From: Thalassospira sp. MCCC 1A01148
Lineage (GTDB): Bacteria > Pseudomonadota > Alphaproteobacteria > Rhodospirillales > Thalassospiraceae
Length of the DNA stretch: 64,000 nucleotides
Assembly (NCBI RefSeq): GCF_001613795.1
Contig: NZ_LPVZ01000020.1
Location: 1,116,001-1,180,000 of the forward strand
Direction of reading: 5' to 3'
Both the position numbers and the translations under genes were made by a program. The notes under the pieces were generated by a model, which was not told the origin of the DNA, ran no database searches, and worked only from the letters and a program-made list of their open reading frames with translations. Of this stretch, positions 27,193-36,271 are shown one piece after another; position 1 is the stretch's first letter, and each line of letters opens with the position of its first letter.

Positions 27193-27723
27193 GTGAACCT
27201 GATTTTCCGACTGATCCGCGTGGTGATCCTGTCCCTGTTGCGGCCCCGCCTGCATCCACTTGATCCGTCGACCCTGCATTTCCGGGCCTGGCCGCTGGAT
27301 CTCGATATCAATGTGCATATGACAAATTCACGCTATTTCGCATTGATGGATCTGGGGCGAACCGAACTGATCATGCGCAACGGCATTGCCAGACAGATGA
27401 TCAAACGCAAATGGCAACCGGTCGTGTCAGGGTCGACCATGCGCTTCAAACGCGCGATCAAACCGTTTCAGAAATTCAGCATCGAAACGCAGGCGCTCTA
27501 TTGGGATGAAAAGGGGTTCTATCTTGAACAACGCTTTGTCTCGCGCGGAAAAACACTGGCCCTTGGCGTGGTAAAGGCGGTCTTTGTCGGCCCTGATGGC
27601 ATCGTTGCGCCGGACGTTATCTGTCGGATGGTGGGCGCCGATGAAACGTCCCCTTCCATGCCCGACTGGCTTGCCGGATGGCCCGATATGGAAACCGCGA
27701 TTGAAGCGCGATTGGCGATTTAA
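27193..27723 (+). CDS. Hot-dog-fold acyl-CoA thioesterase (THEM6/YbgC-like)
   Basis: 176 aa, GTG start. Begins with a hydrophobic stretch (MNLIFRLIRVVILSLL) that may be a membrane anchor, then the 4HBT-like core WPLDLDINVHMTNSRYFALMDLG with the D-x-x-x-H-x-x-N pattern of hot-dog thioesterases. Members of this subgroup are poorly characterised; releasing free acids from acyl-CoA during beta-oxidation overflow is the likely role. Lies in the fad operon with 55- and 68-nt gaps. Confidence 0.82.
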   Translation: MNLIFRLIRVVILSLLRPRLHPLDPSTLHFRAWPLDLDINVHMTNSRYFALMDLGRTELIMRNGIARQMIKRKWQPVVSGSTMRFKRAIKPFQKFSIETQALYWDEKGFYLEQRFVSRGKTLALGVVKAVFVGPDGIVAPDVICRMVGADETSPSMPDWLAGWPDMETAIEARLAI

Positions 27724-27791
27724 CACACACCAGAAACCGGAAAACCGGAAAACCGGGACAAAGGCGGAAAACCCGCAGAGGAGGAAACACC

Positions 27792-28598
27792 ATGGCATCC
27801 GATGACGCTGTATTGCTCTACATCACCGATGCGGTCGCAACCATTACGCTCAACCGCCCGGATCGCATGAATGCCCTGGATCAGGCAATGGTCAGTGGAT
27901 TGTCTGCCGCCATGGACAAGATCGAAGCCAACATTTCCGATATCGGGGCTGTCATCATCGAAGGATCAGGCGGCACGTTCATGGCCGGTGGCGATGTGAA
28001 GTTCTTCCATCAGGTGTCAAAAGGCCCCGTCGAAGACGCCAGATCCCTGATCGACGCCTTGATTGATCGGGTTCATGACATCGTTTTGCGCATCAATGCC
28101 CTGCCCCGCCCGGTGATTGCCAAACTTGATGGGGCGGTTGCCGGTTTTGGCATCAGCCTGATGAATGCCTGTGATTTGGCAATTGCCACCGAAGACACCG
28201 TTTTCACGCTGGCCTACATCCATATCGGCACCTCACCCGATGGCGGTGCGACCCATTCGCTCCCCCGATTGGTCGGCATGAAAAAGGCCAAGGAAATCGC
28301 CCTGCTTGGTGATCGGTTTGGCGCAGATGAAGCCCTTGATTGCGGCCTGATCAACAAGGTCGTCCCGGCCGATCTGCTGGCATCAGTTACCGCAAAACAC
28401 GCCACCCGACTGGCTACTGGCCCGCGCGATGCGATTGCGCGCACCAAGGCATTGCTGAATGCCGCCCCCGAGGCCGATCTGCAAACGCAACTGAAAGCCG
28501 AAGCCAAATCATTTGGCGATTGCGCCACGAGTGCTGATTTCCGCGAAGGTGTCGCTGCCTTTGTCGAAAAACGCACGCCACGTTTTGGCAAACCATAA
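27792..28598 (+). CDS. Enoyl-CoA hydratase/isomerase family protein
   Basis: 268 aa crotonase-fold protein: ATITLNRPDRMNALDQAM at the N-terminus, oxyanion-hole segments GTFMAGGDVKFF and LDGAVAGFGISLMNACD, then HIGTSPDGGATHSLPRLVG. The typical glutamate at the first catalytic position (GxGxxFCAGxDL family numbering) is not obvious, so isomerase or other crotonase chemistry is possible. GAGGAGG precedes the ATG. It sits 22 nt before the HSDL2-like SDR gene. Confidence 0.87.
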   Translation: MASDDAVLLYITDAVATITLNRPDRMNALDQAMVSGLSAAMDKIEANISDIGAVIIEGSGGTFMAGGDVKFFHQVSKGPVEDARSLIDALIDRVHDIVLRINALPRPVIAKLDGAVAGFGISLMNACDLAIATEDTVFTLAYIHIGTSPDGGATHSLPRLVGMKKAKEIALLGDRFGADEALDCGLINKVVPADLLASVTAKHATRLATGPRDAIARTKALLNAAPEADLQTQLKAEAKSFGDCATSADFREGVAAFVEKRTPRFGKP

Positions 28599-28620
28599 GA
28601 AGAATTCAGGGAAGAATTTG

Positions 28621-29514
28621 ATGACGAGTCTTAAAGGCAAAACACTGTTTATCACCGGCGCTTCGCGTGGCATCGGCAAGGAAATTGCCCTGCGTGCGGC
28701 CCGCGATGGGGCCAATGTCGCGATCATTGCCAAGACCGACCAACCGCATCCGAAATTGCCCGGCACCATCCACAGTGCAGCCGCCGAGATCGAGAAAGCT
28801 GGTGGCAAGGCACTGGCCCTTAAAACCGACATTCGCGATGAAGACCAGATTGCCATGGCGGTTGCCAAAACCGTGGAGACGTTTGGCGGGATCGATATCC
28901 TGATCAACAATGCCAGCGCGATCAATCTGACCCCGACGCTGGAAACCCCGATGAAGCGGTTTGACCTGATGCATCAGGTCAATACCCGTGCGAGCTTTGC
29001 CTGTGCACAGGCCTGCCTGCCGCACCTTCTGAAATCGGACAATCCGCACATCCTGACCATGTCACCACCGCCCAACCTGTCGCCGCAGTGGTTTGCCAAT
29101 CACACGGCCTATACGATTTCAAAATACGGCATGAGCCTGATCACCCTTGGTCTGGCCGCGGAATTTGCTGATCAGGGTGTGGCCGTCAATTCGCTTTGGC
29201 CCGTCACGGTAATTGAAACAGCAGCGCTAAACATGATCCCCGGCCTTGAACAGGGCCGGGCGCGCACGCCACAAATCCTGGCCGATGCGGCCCATACGAT
29301 CCTGACCGCACCCGCACGTGATGTCACGGGCGGCTTCTTTACCGATGAAAGCGTGTTGGAGGCCATCGGCATCAGCGATTTCGAACACTACAACCTGACA
29401 CCGGGCAAACCACCCTATCCGGACTTCTTCCTTGAGCTTGACCGCAACGGAAAGAACGATCCGCAGGTTGCAAAACTGCTTACGAAACTGGGCCGCTTTC
29501 ACAAAGCAGCCTGA
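28621..29514 (+). CDS. Short-chain dehydrogenase, HSDL2-like
   Basis: 297 aa from the ATG at 28621 with a purine-rich GAAGAA upstream. NADP-binding motif TGASRGIGKEIALRAARDGA (residues 10-29), the HSDL2-specific AKTDQPHPKLPGTIHSAAAE segment, NNASAI and an SDR active-site YTISK. Similarity runs through the SDR part of eukaryotic HSDL2 (including AYTISKYGMS and PDFFLE), but the C-terminal SCP2 domain found there is absent; a free SCP2 protein is encoded at 17163. Likely acts on lipid-derived alcohols or ketones. Last gene of the fad operon. Confidence 0.87.
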   Translation: MTSLKGKTLFITGASRGIGKEIALRAARDGANVAIIAKTDQPHPKLPGTIHSAAAEIEKAGGKALALKTDIRDEDQIAMAVAKTVETFGGIDILINNASAINLTPTLETPMKRFDLMHQVNTRASFACAQACLPHLLKSDNPHILTMSPPPNLSPQWFANHTAYTISKYGMSLITLGLAAEFADQGVAVNSLWPVTVIETAALNMIPGLEQGRARTPQILADAAHTILTAPARDVTGGFFTDESVLEAIGISDFEHYNLTPGKPPYPDFFLELDRNGKNDPQVAKLLTKLGRFHKAA

Positions 29515-29620
29515 CCGTCATGGCGCCGGGGAAGTGTGTGCCTCGGCGTCTTGTAGGGGCCTGATTTTACGGCTGTGGATGATCTGCACTGGAAATCGGG
29601 CTCTCTCGCCCGCTGAACTC

Positions 29621-29649
29621 AACCCGCCCTTTGTGGCGGGTTCTTTTTT
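29621..29649 (+). terminator. Terminator of the fad operon
   Basis: AACCCGCC-CTTTGT-GGCGGGTT followed by CTTTTTT, 106 nt after the SDR stop. Confidence 0.85.
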
Positions 29650-29677
29650 GCCCGAACATCATGGATGCCGCACACAT

Positions 29678-29710
29678 AAAGGCACCGCCACAGGGGAGAA
29701 TGGCGGTGCC
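29678..29710 (-). terminator. Inverted repeat, probable terminator of the opg-linked gene
   Basis: Perfect 10-bp arms GGCACCGCCA / TGGCGGTGCC with a 10-nt loop. Read on the minus strand it is followed by TTTATGT, so it could end transcription from the gene at 29786-30265. Confidence 0.6.
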
Positions 29711-29785
29711 GCCTTCGCGATGACGCTAGACATTGAGGGAAATGATGGAAAAGCGTGAAGCGAAGGAATGGTTATTTATCGGAGG

Positions 29786-30265
29786 TCAGGAAGCGCGACG
29801 TTCCAGTGACTGACGCGGCATTTCACAAGCGACAAGACTTGGTGTCGGCAACATCATCTGCACCGAAAGCGCCATACTAAGATCGCGGTGGTCGCGTTTG
29901 GTATCAAGGAAATGTTCCGACCAGATGCCATCACGGTTGGCCGACAGAAAAGCGCAGCGCAGCATGGAAAAACGGTTTGAGCCATGGCAGTCATGTTCAC
30001 CCGTGACCTCTGCAAACCAACCGGCAATCGCGTCATGGGCGGCTTGATCGAGAATGTCCTGCATGCTGGCCCGATCATTGGCCGCAATGCTGTCTTCTGC
30101 CAGTGCCTGACGAAGCGCGTTGATCATGCGCTGACTGGCCGGCAGGGCACTGACACCAAACGAGCGCAGCCACGCATGTGCCGTATCCTCGATCAGGCGC
30201 GTCATCGCCGCTGATTCAAACGCAGCATAGCTGAAACCCTTTGATGCAACGGTCATGTCAGTCAT
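29786..30265 (-). CDS. Hypothetical protein downstream of opgGH
   Basis: 159 aa, not recognised. No signal peptide or membrane segment. Mostly helical by composition, with two cysteines in the region HDCHGSNRFSMLRCAFLSAN (about 92-111) and an Arg/Asp-rich stretch TKRDHRDLS. The ATG has GGAGGG upstream, so it is probably translated. Same strand as opgH with a 137-nt gap, so it may be the tail of that operon or have its own promoter. Confidence 0.7.
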   Translation of the reverse strand: MTDMTVASKGFSYAAFESAAMTRLIEDTAHAWLRSFGVSALPASQRMINALRQALAEDSIAANDRASMQDILDQAAHDAIAGWFAEVTGEHDCHGSNRFSMLRCAFLSANRDGIWSEHFLDTKRDHRDLSMALSVQMMLPTPSLVACEMPRQSLERRAS

Positions 30266-30402
30266 TCGTTTGGCCCTCCGGGCGGTGAACAGTCAGCAGT
30301 ACTTAACGATTGATTAAGGATAAGGATCGCTGAAAAAACGCGGGATAATTTGCTTGAAACTGGGCGTTTTTGTGGCGTGCAAAATCTTTTTAAAACAACC
30401 CA

Positions 30403-32520
30403 CTATCTTGACGGTTTCGGGTCCTTGACCGTCACGTGATCGCGCCCTGCCATGATCTGGTCAAGCGGTTTGACCGGCCATGACAGGATCAGGAGTTTTT
30501 CATCACGCGTCAGGCTTTCAACGCCAAGCCGCGCAAGCTTTTCATAGATGATCCCTATTTCGATCGCGGTCCGCGCATCCGGCTTGCGTACCGGCAACAA
30601 AGCCGAGTGCAACGCATTGGCGTAGGGATCTTCGATCAGGCGCAGCAACCCGTCTTTGACATCGTCATCACCGCTTTCGGCATTGATGCGGGCCAATGCG
30701 CGAAGCTCTTCGGGGCTGTCATATTCTTCGGGGGTTACAAAAAGCTTCATCCGGCGTGCCGCCTTCCCGATGGCAAGGCTGCTGGAATAATGGGTCAGCC
30801 AGGGCGACAGAACCAGACCCGCCAGAATGGGCGACAGCCACCAGAAGAATGCCGTATCCACAAAAACAGCAACCGCCCCCCAGACCAGACCAAGCATGAT
30901 AATGGCGCGATGGGTTTTAAGAGCAGCCTTGAAAGGCACCCCGGCGTCATCACGTTCCTGCGCATCCCAACCGACCTGATTACCGGTCAGGACGGAAAAC
31001 ACGAACTGCGAATGCAGCATCATCATGATCGGGGCCTGAAGCGCCGAATACAGGGTTTCAAGCATGCCACTGGCCAGCACCATCACCCCGCCATACTGCT
31101 TGCGATCACGCCCCAGACACACCATCAGGATCGAGATGATCTTGGGCAAAACCAGCATGCCGATGGTAAAGACCAGCAACACCAGCATCTCAAACGACCG
31201 GTCCACCGGCCATTGCGGGAACATGGTGAACTGACCGGGGAAGAAGCTATAGGTCAGCTGGGTGTTCTGAAGTGTCGCAATCGTCGAGCTTAGCAACAGC
31301 AAAAGCCAAAGCGGCGATGACACAAAGCTCATCACCCCCATAAAGAAATGCAGGCGGCTAAGGGGCTTGAAACCAGGCGCAACCATCAGACGCGCGTGTT
31401 GCATATTGCCCTGACACCAGCGTCGGTCACGGATGGCAAAATCAATCAGGTTGGGCGGCAATTCTTCCCAACTGCCTTCAAGCTGCGGGATCAGCCAGCA
31501 TCGCCAACCGGCCTTGCGCATAAAGGCGGCCTCGACGAAATCGTGGCTCAGGATGTGTCCGCCCATCGGCGGTTTGCCCGAAAGCACCGGCAGGCCACAG
31601 CATTCAATAAACGCCTTGGTGCGAATAATCGCGTTATGGCCCCAATAGTTCGAACTGCCCATGCACCAGAATGACAGACCCGCGGACATGGTCGGGCCAT
31701 GCACGCGCGAAATGAACTGCAGAATGCGGGCAAACAGGGTCTGGCGACCGGTTGGCTGCGGCGGGCTTTGAATGATCCCGGCATCCGGGTTGTTTTCCAT
31801 CAGATAGGCCATATTGACCATGGCCTCGCCCGACATGACGCTGTCGGCGTCAAAGACGATCATGTGATCGTAATTTGCCGCATAGGTCTCGCAGAATTCC
31901 TTGAGGTTGCCGGACTTGCGTTCGGTGTTCTCAGCCCGGCGGCGGAAGAAAATCTTGCCCCGTGCATTCAGATCCGAACACGCCTTGGCCCATGCCATTT
32001 CCTCGGCAATCCAGATGTCTGGATCGCGCGTGTCTGACAGGACAAAGAAATGAAATGCATCAAGCTCGCCGGTTGCGACCAGACTTTCATAGCTTGCACG
32101 CAATCCGGCAAAGACGCGGTTGGGATCTTCGTTATAAACCGGGATCACCACAACGTTCTTCGATCGCAAACGACCCTTGCGCACAATGGGTTTAAGCCGT
32201 TTGAGCGTGATCGCATCAAGTTTAAGTCCACGCAAAACCAGTCCGACAATCCCGGTAAAGAAGGACAGCGAAATCCAGGCGAAGTTGATGGCAAAGAACG
32301 CCACCACCACCATTTCCATGATGGTCAGCTGATCCGCACCCAGAACATCGGTCATCAACCACGCCGCATAGGCTGTCGCCGCAATTGATGCACCAAACAG
32401 GAAGAAACGTCGCGCCCCGACGCCGGGCCCACGCAGTTTCACCGTCGGATCACAAAACGCGTCATCAAACCCGTCTGCGGGCGCAGTTCCTTTGGCTGGG
32501 GTGTTGGCGGCTTCTGTCAT
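30403..32520 (-). CDS. opgH: Glucans biosynthesis glucosyltransferase H
   Basis: 705 aa inner-membrane family 2 glycosyltransferase that polymerises the beta-1,2 backbone of osmoregulated periplasmic glucans. N-terminal membrane helices (RRFFLFGASIAATAYAAWLM and a second pair), cytosolic GT domain with VVIPVYNEDPNRVFAGLRAS, acidic motif MIVFDADSVMSG, and RDRRWCQGNMQH equivalent to QxxRW, then a C-terminal group of about five membrane helices. Shorter than E. coli OpgH (about 850 aa) at both ends, as usual in alphaproteobacteria. It follows opgG by 56 nt. Confidence 0.94.
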   Translation of the reverse strand: MTEAANTPAKGTAPADGFDDAFCDPTVKLRGPGVGARRFFLFGASIAATAYAAWLMTDVLGADQLTIMEMVVVAFFAINFAWISLSFFTGIVGLVLRGLKLDAITLKRLKPIVRKGRLRSKNVVVIPVYNEDPNRVFAGLRASYESLVATGELDAFHFFVLSDTRDPDIWIAEEMAWAKACSDLNARGKIFFRRRAENTERKSGNLKEFCETYAANYDHMIVFDADSVMSGEAMVNMAYLMENNPDAGIIQSPPQPTGRQTLFARILQFISRVHGPTMSAGLSFWCMGSSNYWGHNAIIRTKAFIECCGLPVLSGKPPMGGHILSHDFVEAAFMRKAGWRCWLIPQLEGSWEELPPNLIDFAIRDRRWCQGNMQHARLMVAPGFKPLSRLHFFMGVMSFVSSPLWLLLLLSSTIATLQNTQLTYSFFPGQFTMFPQWPVDRSFEMLVLLVFTIGMLVLPKIISILMVCLGRDRKQYGGVMVLASGMLETLYSALQAPIMMMLHSQFVFSVLTGNQVGWDAQERDDAGVPFKAALKTHRAIIMLGLVWGAVAVFVDTAFFWWLSPILAGLVLSPWLTHYSSSLAIGKAARRMKLFVTPEEYDSPEELRALARINAESGDDDVKDGLLRLIEDPYANALHSALLPVRKPDARTAIEIGIIYEKLARLGVESLTRDEKLLILSWPVKPLDQIMAGRDHVTVKDPKPSR

Positions 32521-32576
32521 CTGGCTTGTCCGGGGTTATCTGTTTCTGGCAATGCGCGGTGCCTGATCCACAGGGA

Positions 32577-34334
32577 TCAAAAGGCCCACGGCATGGTCCA
32601 GGTCTCGCTCAGGACCGTGTCCTGATAAAGGATGAAGGCCCGAAGGTTGCTTGACGTCGCATCACTGGTATTGAACAGATCAAAGATCACGCGCACCCCG
32701 CCATTTTCCGGATCGGGCATGATGCGGATATTGCGGACTTCACCCTCGGATGCGCTGATATCAGCGCGCAGTTTTTTGGCATCCTTGATGAAGTAATCCA
32801 GATCGCCACCGGCAAAGTTCAAAACAAATCGCGTCCCCGCCTGATCGTCATCATCTTGGGGCGCAAGTCGTTGAATGCGGGTATCGATAGCCTGTGCCAT
32901 GCCATGCAAACCGGTGCCATCGCGGGTCGCGGTGACACTGTATTCAAGCTGCATTTCGCCACCGGCCGCCGGTTTGGTTTCAGGCACCCAATAAGCCACG
33001 ATATTGTCGTTGGTTTCCGACGGGCTCGGGATTTCGACCAGTTCGATATGGCCCTTGCCCCATTTGCCCTTTGGCGTCACCCAATAGCCCGGCTGCTGGT
33101 CAAAGCGCCGTTCCAGATCCTGATAATGATCAAAGTTGCGATCACGCTGCAAAAGACCAAAGCCGGTGGGGTTTTCGTCCAAAAACGCGCTTATTTGCAG
33201 ATGCTCGGGGTTTTCAAGCGGACGCCAAAGCCATTCGCCGCGCCCGTTATGGATCAAAAGCCCGTCGCTGGAATGCACTTCGCCGCGATAGTCATCAAAA
33301 AACCGGCGACGCTGTTCGCCAAACAGGAACATGCCATTCAGCGGCGCAATACCGATCTTTTCGACTCCGTCGCGGAAAAACAGATGGGCCTTGATGTCGG
33401 CCTGACTGCGCGTACCAGGCGCAATCTCAAACCGATAAGCACCTGTGACGCGCTCGCTATCCAACAGCGCATAAACCGTAATCGTGTCGGCACCATCCGT
33501 TGGCTCGACGATCCAGAATTCCCGGAAGACCGGAATTTCCTCGCCGGTCGGACCGGCAAGATCGACCGCAAGACCCCGCGCCATCTGGCCAATCGACTGG
33601 CCCTGCCCCTGCAGGCGGAAATAGGACGCGCCAAGGAAACGCGTCAGTTCATCATTGCTGGTGACGTCTGATAACGGATAACGAAGACGAAATCCGGCAT
33701 AATTCTGCGTGGTGAAATCATTGCCCGAAAGGCCCGTAGTGCCGAAATCAAACAGTCCTACGGAAAACGGAATGACCTGAACTTCGCCGTCACGCACCAG
33801 ATTGATGGTCACCGGAACATCATACATGGTCCCCGGGTGAAACAGCTCCAGACTGAAATCGGTCTCGGCCGGGTTAAAGAAGGCGCGCTTGGACTTGAAA
33901 CGGATCTGTGCGTATTCCTCTGCACTAAGCGTCGAAAGGGCTTCGGGCAGTTCACGATGCGGGTTTTCGAACGGCTGTGCAGCCAGATTCCGCGCAAGAT
34001 CGGTCACCATCGCCGGATCAAACATCACGGGTTTGGAAATATTGGATTGTTTTGGTGCCTCGGACGAGGTGGCTTCCTCAGCCGCGTTTTCTGGTGGCGT
34101 TTCTACCTGCTCAGGCTGATCGCCTGATGCCGTTTGTTCGGACGGGACGACTGTTGTTGGCGCAGGTGTTGACGCAGGTTTCGACGTCTCGGCATTTTGC
34201 TCTGCCGGGGCGGATTCATTTTCCTGTGCATGGATCGATGCCATCCCTGCGACCATGAACATCGCGGATGCGATCGCACCTGCAAGAACACGCCGAAGGG
34301 GCAGCGTCATATGCTGCTGAAAATGCTGCGTCAT
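32577..34334 (-). CDS. opgG: Periplasmic glucan biosynthesis protein G
   Basis: 585 aa from the ATG at 34334, chosen because the signal peptide (VLAGAIASAMFMVAGMASI, cleavage near HAQ) follows directly; an ATG at 34310 or a longer frame to 34454 are alternatives and no ribosome site is decisive. After the signal comes an unusual low-complexity linker of about 60 residues rich in Glu, Pro, Ala and Thr, then the OpgG/OpgD beta-sandwich (FENPHRELPEALSTLSAEEY, YWVTPKGKWGKGHIELVEIP, FVLNFAGGDLDYF). Acts in the periplasm on the glucan backbone made by OpgH. Confidence 0.92.
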   Translation of the reverse strand: MTQHFQQHMTLPLRRVLAGAIASAMFMVAGMASIHAQENESAPAEQNAETSKPASTPAPTTVVPSEQTASGDQPEQVETPPENAAEEATSSEAPKQSNISKPVMFDPAMVTDLARNLAAQPFENPHRELPEALSTLSAEEYAQIRFKSKRAFFNPAETDFSLELFHPGTMYDVPVTINLVRDGEVQVIPFSVGLFDFGTTGLSGNDFTTQNYAGFRLRYPLSDVTSNDELTRFLGASYFRLQGQGQSIGQMARGLAVDLAGPTGEEIPVFREFWIVEPTDGADTITVYALLDSERVTGAYRFEIAPGTRSQADIKAHLFFRDGVEKIGIAPLNGMFLFGEQRRRFFDDYRGEVHSSDGLLIHNGRGEWLWRPLENPEHLQISAFLDENPTGFGLLQRDRNFDHYQDLERRFDQQPGYWVTPKGKWGKGHIELVEIPSPSETNDNIVAYWVPETKPAAGGEMQLEYSVTATRDGTGLHGMAQAIDTRIQRLAPQDDDDQAGTRFVLNFAGGDLDYFIKDAKKLRADISASEGEVRNIRIMPDPENGGVRVIFDLFNTSDATSSNLRAFILYQDTVLSETWTMPWAF

Positions 34335-34570
34335 ACTCGTATATGCTACCAACCGTTGGATTTTTCCGAACTTATTGGTTGTCGTTGTGCACAGGAAACT
34401 GGGCAGGAATGTGTCCTGATCAGGGTAAGAATCCGCAAAGCCACAACCGATCATTTGCCCAAAAGGATTGCTTTAATCCCGGACATGTCATTGGCAAAGC
34501 GTCATTTTTGCATGGGCAGCAACCACAAAACGCACTAACGATCCGCTTGACGGAACCGCAAATCCGTTTG

Positions 34571-35467
34571 TCAGATTGCAGATTGAAGCGCGCTGTTTTC
34601 CGCGCTGGAATCGGCGTGCAATTCACGCGGTGTCATGTTGTGGCGCTGCTGGATGGCGCGGGCAAGTGCGGTTGTACTGCGATAACCGACCTGACCTGCC
34701 ACCGCCTGCAGTCTTTCGCCTTCGCGCAGCAAACCAAACGCCATATCAAGGCGAATGGTTTGCAAGAAATCACCGGGCGACGTGCCCAGCAATTCGCGAA
34801 ACCGGGCGGCAAAACTCGCCCGCGACATGCCTGCCGTTTCCGCCTGTCTTTCAACCGACCAATTTTCGCCGGGATTCTGATGAAGTTCACCCACAACCCG
34901 TGCAATGCGCGGGTCGCGAAGTGCTGCAAGAATGCCAGGCCGCACAAGGTTCTGCGCCTGACAATGGCGCAACACCATCAGCAACAGCAAATCGACCAAA
35001 AGATTGATTGCCGTTCGGTGTCCGGGCTGCGCGCCCTGTGATTCCGAAAACAGCTGACCGGTGATGGCCTCAAGCCCGGGGATCTCGTCAAAGGGCAGGA
35101 CAAGATATTCCGGCAGGCCGAGCTTGGCCGGGCCAAGACCCGCATCGGGAAAATCCAGATTGGCACAGACCACTTCCGCGCCACGCTCGGGCGTGTCGAT
35201 ATCATGGGGCACAGGACAGCCAAACAGGACAACACCCGGTCGATCAAGAACAACCGTCTTACCCCCGTCAAACAGAACGCGCATGCTGCCATGTTGCAAC
35301 ACATGCAGCATCCCTTGCTGCTGGGATGGCAGGTCCGGTCTTCCCTGATGATGACTGCTGCCGCAATGGGTTCCGGCAAAAATCACATCGCCACGCGGAT
35401 GGTTTCCGGCAAACAGATCGGACAGAACATCCTTCTCAGACGAATTGCGTGCTTCCTCAGACAACAA
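34571..35467 (-). CDS. AraC-family regulator with N-terminal cupin domain
   Basis: 298 aa. N-terminal cupin-type ligand domain (LHVLQHGSMRVLFDGGKTVV, about 54-73) and C-terminal double HTH (WSVERQAETAGMSRASFAAR, then FRELLGTSPGDFLQTIRLDM; second HTH LQAVAGQVGYRSTTALARAI). Matches the AraC cupin_6 subgroup, often repressors or activators of an adjacent oxidoreductase. Divergent from the YHS gene (115-nt gap), its likely target. Confidence 0.9.
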   Translation of the reverse strand: MLSEEARNSSEKDVLSDLFAGNHPRGDVIFAGTHCGSSHHQGRPDLPSQQQGMLHVLQHGSMRVLFDGGKTVVLDRPGVVLFGCPVPHDIDTPERGAEVVCANLDFPDAGLGPAKLGLPEYLVLPFDEIPGLEAITGQLFSESQGAQPGHRTAINLLVDLLLLMVLRHCQAQNLVRPGILAALRDPRIARVVGELHQNPGENWSVERQAETAGMSRASFAARFRELLGTSPGDFLQTIRLDMAFGLLREGERLQAVAGQVGYRSTTALARAIQQRHNMTPRELHADSSAENSALQSAI

Positions 35468-35582
35468 GTCACTTCTCCGGCGATAGGCTGTTTTCAGATT
35501 TCAAGACGCCCTCTTGATGAACCAGTTCCGTGATCGCCTGCCAGTAAACACCCGGTGATCACCCCGTGAAGGAGATGAAAAA

Positions 35583-36122
35583 ATGACCAAACGTTCTAGC
35601 TTCTTGCATTCCGCCGCCCTGGCCGCTGTCCTGGGTATTTCTGCAGTCGGCACCATTGTTGCGACCACCGCACCGGCAACGGCTGCTCAGGAAGTCAACA
35701 TTGTTGATGGCTACGCCCTGCAGGGTTTTGACCCGGTTGCCTACTTTACCGTTGGTGCCCCGACCCCGGGCAACTCCGAATTCAAGGCAGAGCATGGCGG
35801 CGCGACCTATCGCTTTGCCAGCGCTGAAAACCGCGACCTGTTTAACGCCGACCCGGAAAAATACGCACCACAGTATGGCGGGTTCTGCGCCTTTGGTGCG
35901 GCAATGGGCCGTAAATTCGGCGCCGATCCGCAGGCATGGCGTATCGTTGACGACAAGCTTTATCTGAACTTGAACAAGGAAATCCAGAAACGTTGGATTG
36001 CTGATATCCCGGGCTTCATCCGTGGTGCCGACCACAACTGGGAAATCATCGAGACGATCGAAGACGCCAAACTGGCCGACGAAAAAATGGCCCCCAAAGG
36101 TCTGACCATCGGCGCACAATAA
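35583..36122 (+). CDS. Secreted YHS-domain protein
   Basis: 179 aa with a signal peptide (cleavage near ATAAQE, about residue 36). YHS-like core: VDGYALQGFDPVAYFTVGAP, YRFASAENRDLFNADPEKYA, PQYGGFCAFGAAMGRKF, which pairs a conserved cysteine with the DPxxY pattern. YHS domains in periplasmic proteins are thought to bind metal (copper or similar). AAGGAGATGAAAAA precedes the ATG. Single gene under the divergent AraC regulator. Confidence 0.88.
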   Translation: MTKRSSFLHSAALAAVLGISAVGTIVATTAPATAAQEVNIVDGYALQGFDPVAYFTVGAPTPGNSEFKAEHGGATYRFASAENRDLFNADPEKYAPQYGGFCAFGAAMGRKFGADPQAWRIVDDKLYLNLNKEIQKRWIADIPGFIRGADHNWEIIETIEDAKLADEKMAPKGLTIGAQ

Positions 36123-36196
36123 CCCGGCCCCTGGGTTATTCTATTCCGGTTGTTCTATCCGGGTTCCTCTCTGGCTCCCTGTTGCCCGGTAAGGAA

Positions 36197-36226
36197 ATGG
36201 CCGGTCCACAAAAGTGGACCGGCCAT
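36197..36226. terminator. Perfect 13-bp inverted repeat between convergent genes
   Basis: ATGGCCGGTCCAC-AAAA-GTGGACCGGCCAT between the YHS gene (plus) and ggt (minus). It lacks a long T tract on either side but is placed to stop both transcripts. Confidence 0.7.
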
Positions 36227-36271
36227 ATCTTGTTTCAGATGACTGCGAATGCCGATCTGAAAGCAAACCCG

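Noticed and set aside
36197..36226. Perfect 13-bp inverted repeat considered as an insertion-sequence end
   Set aside because: No transposase or target duplication nearby; it fits a terminator between convergent genes.
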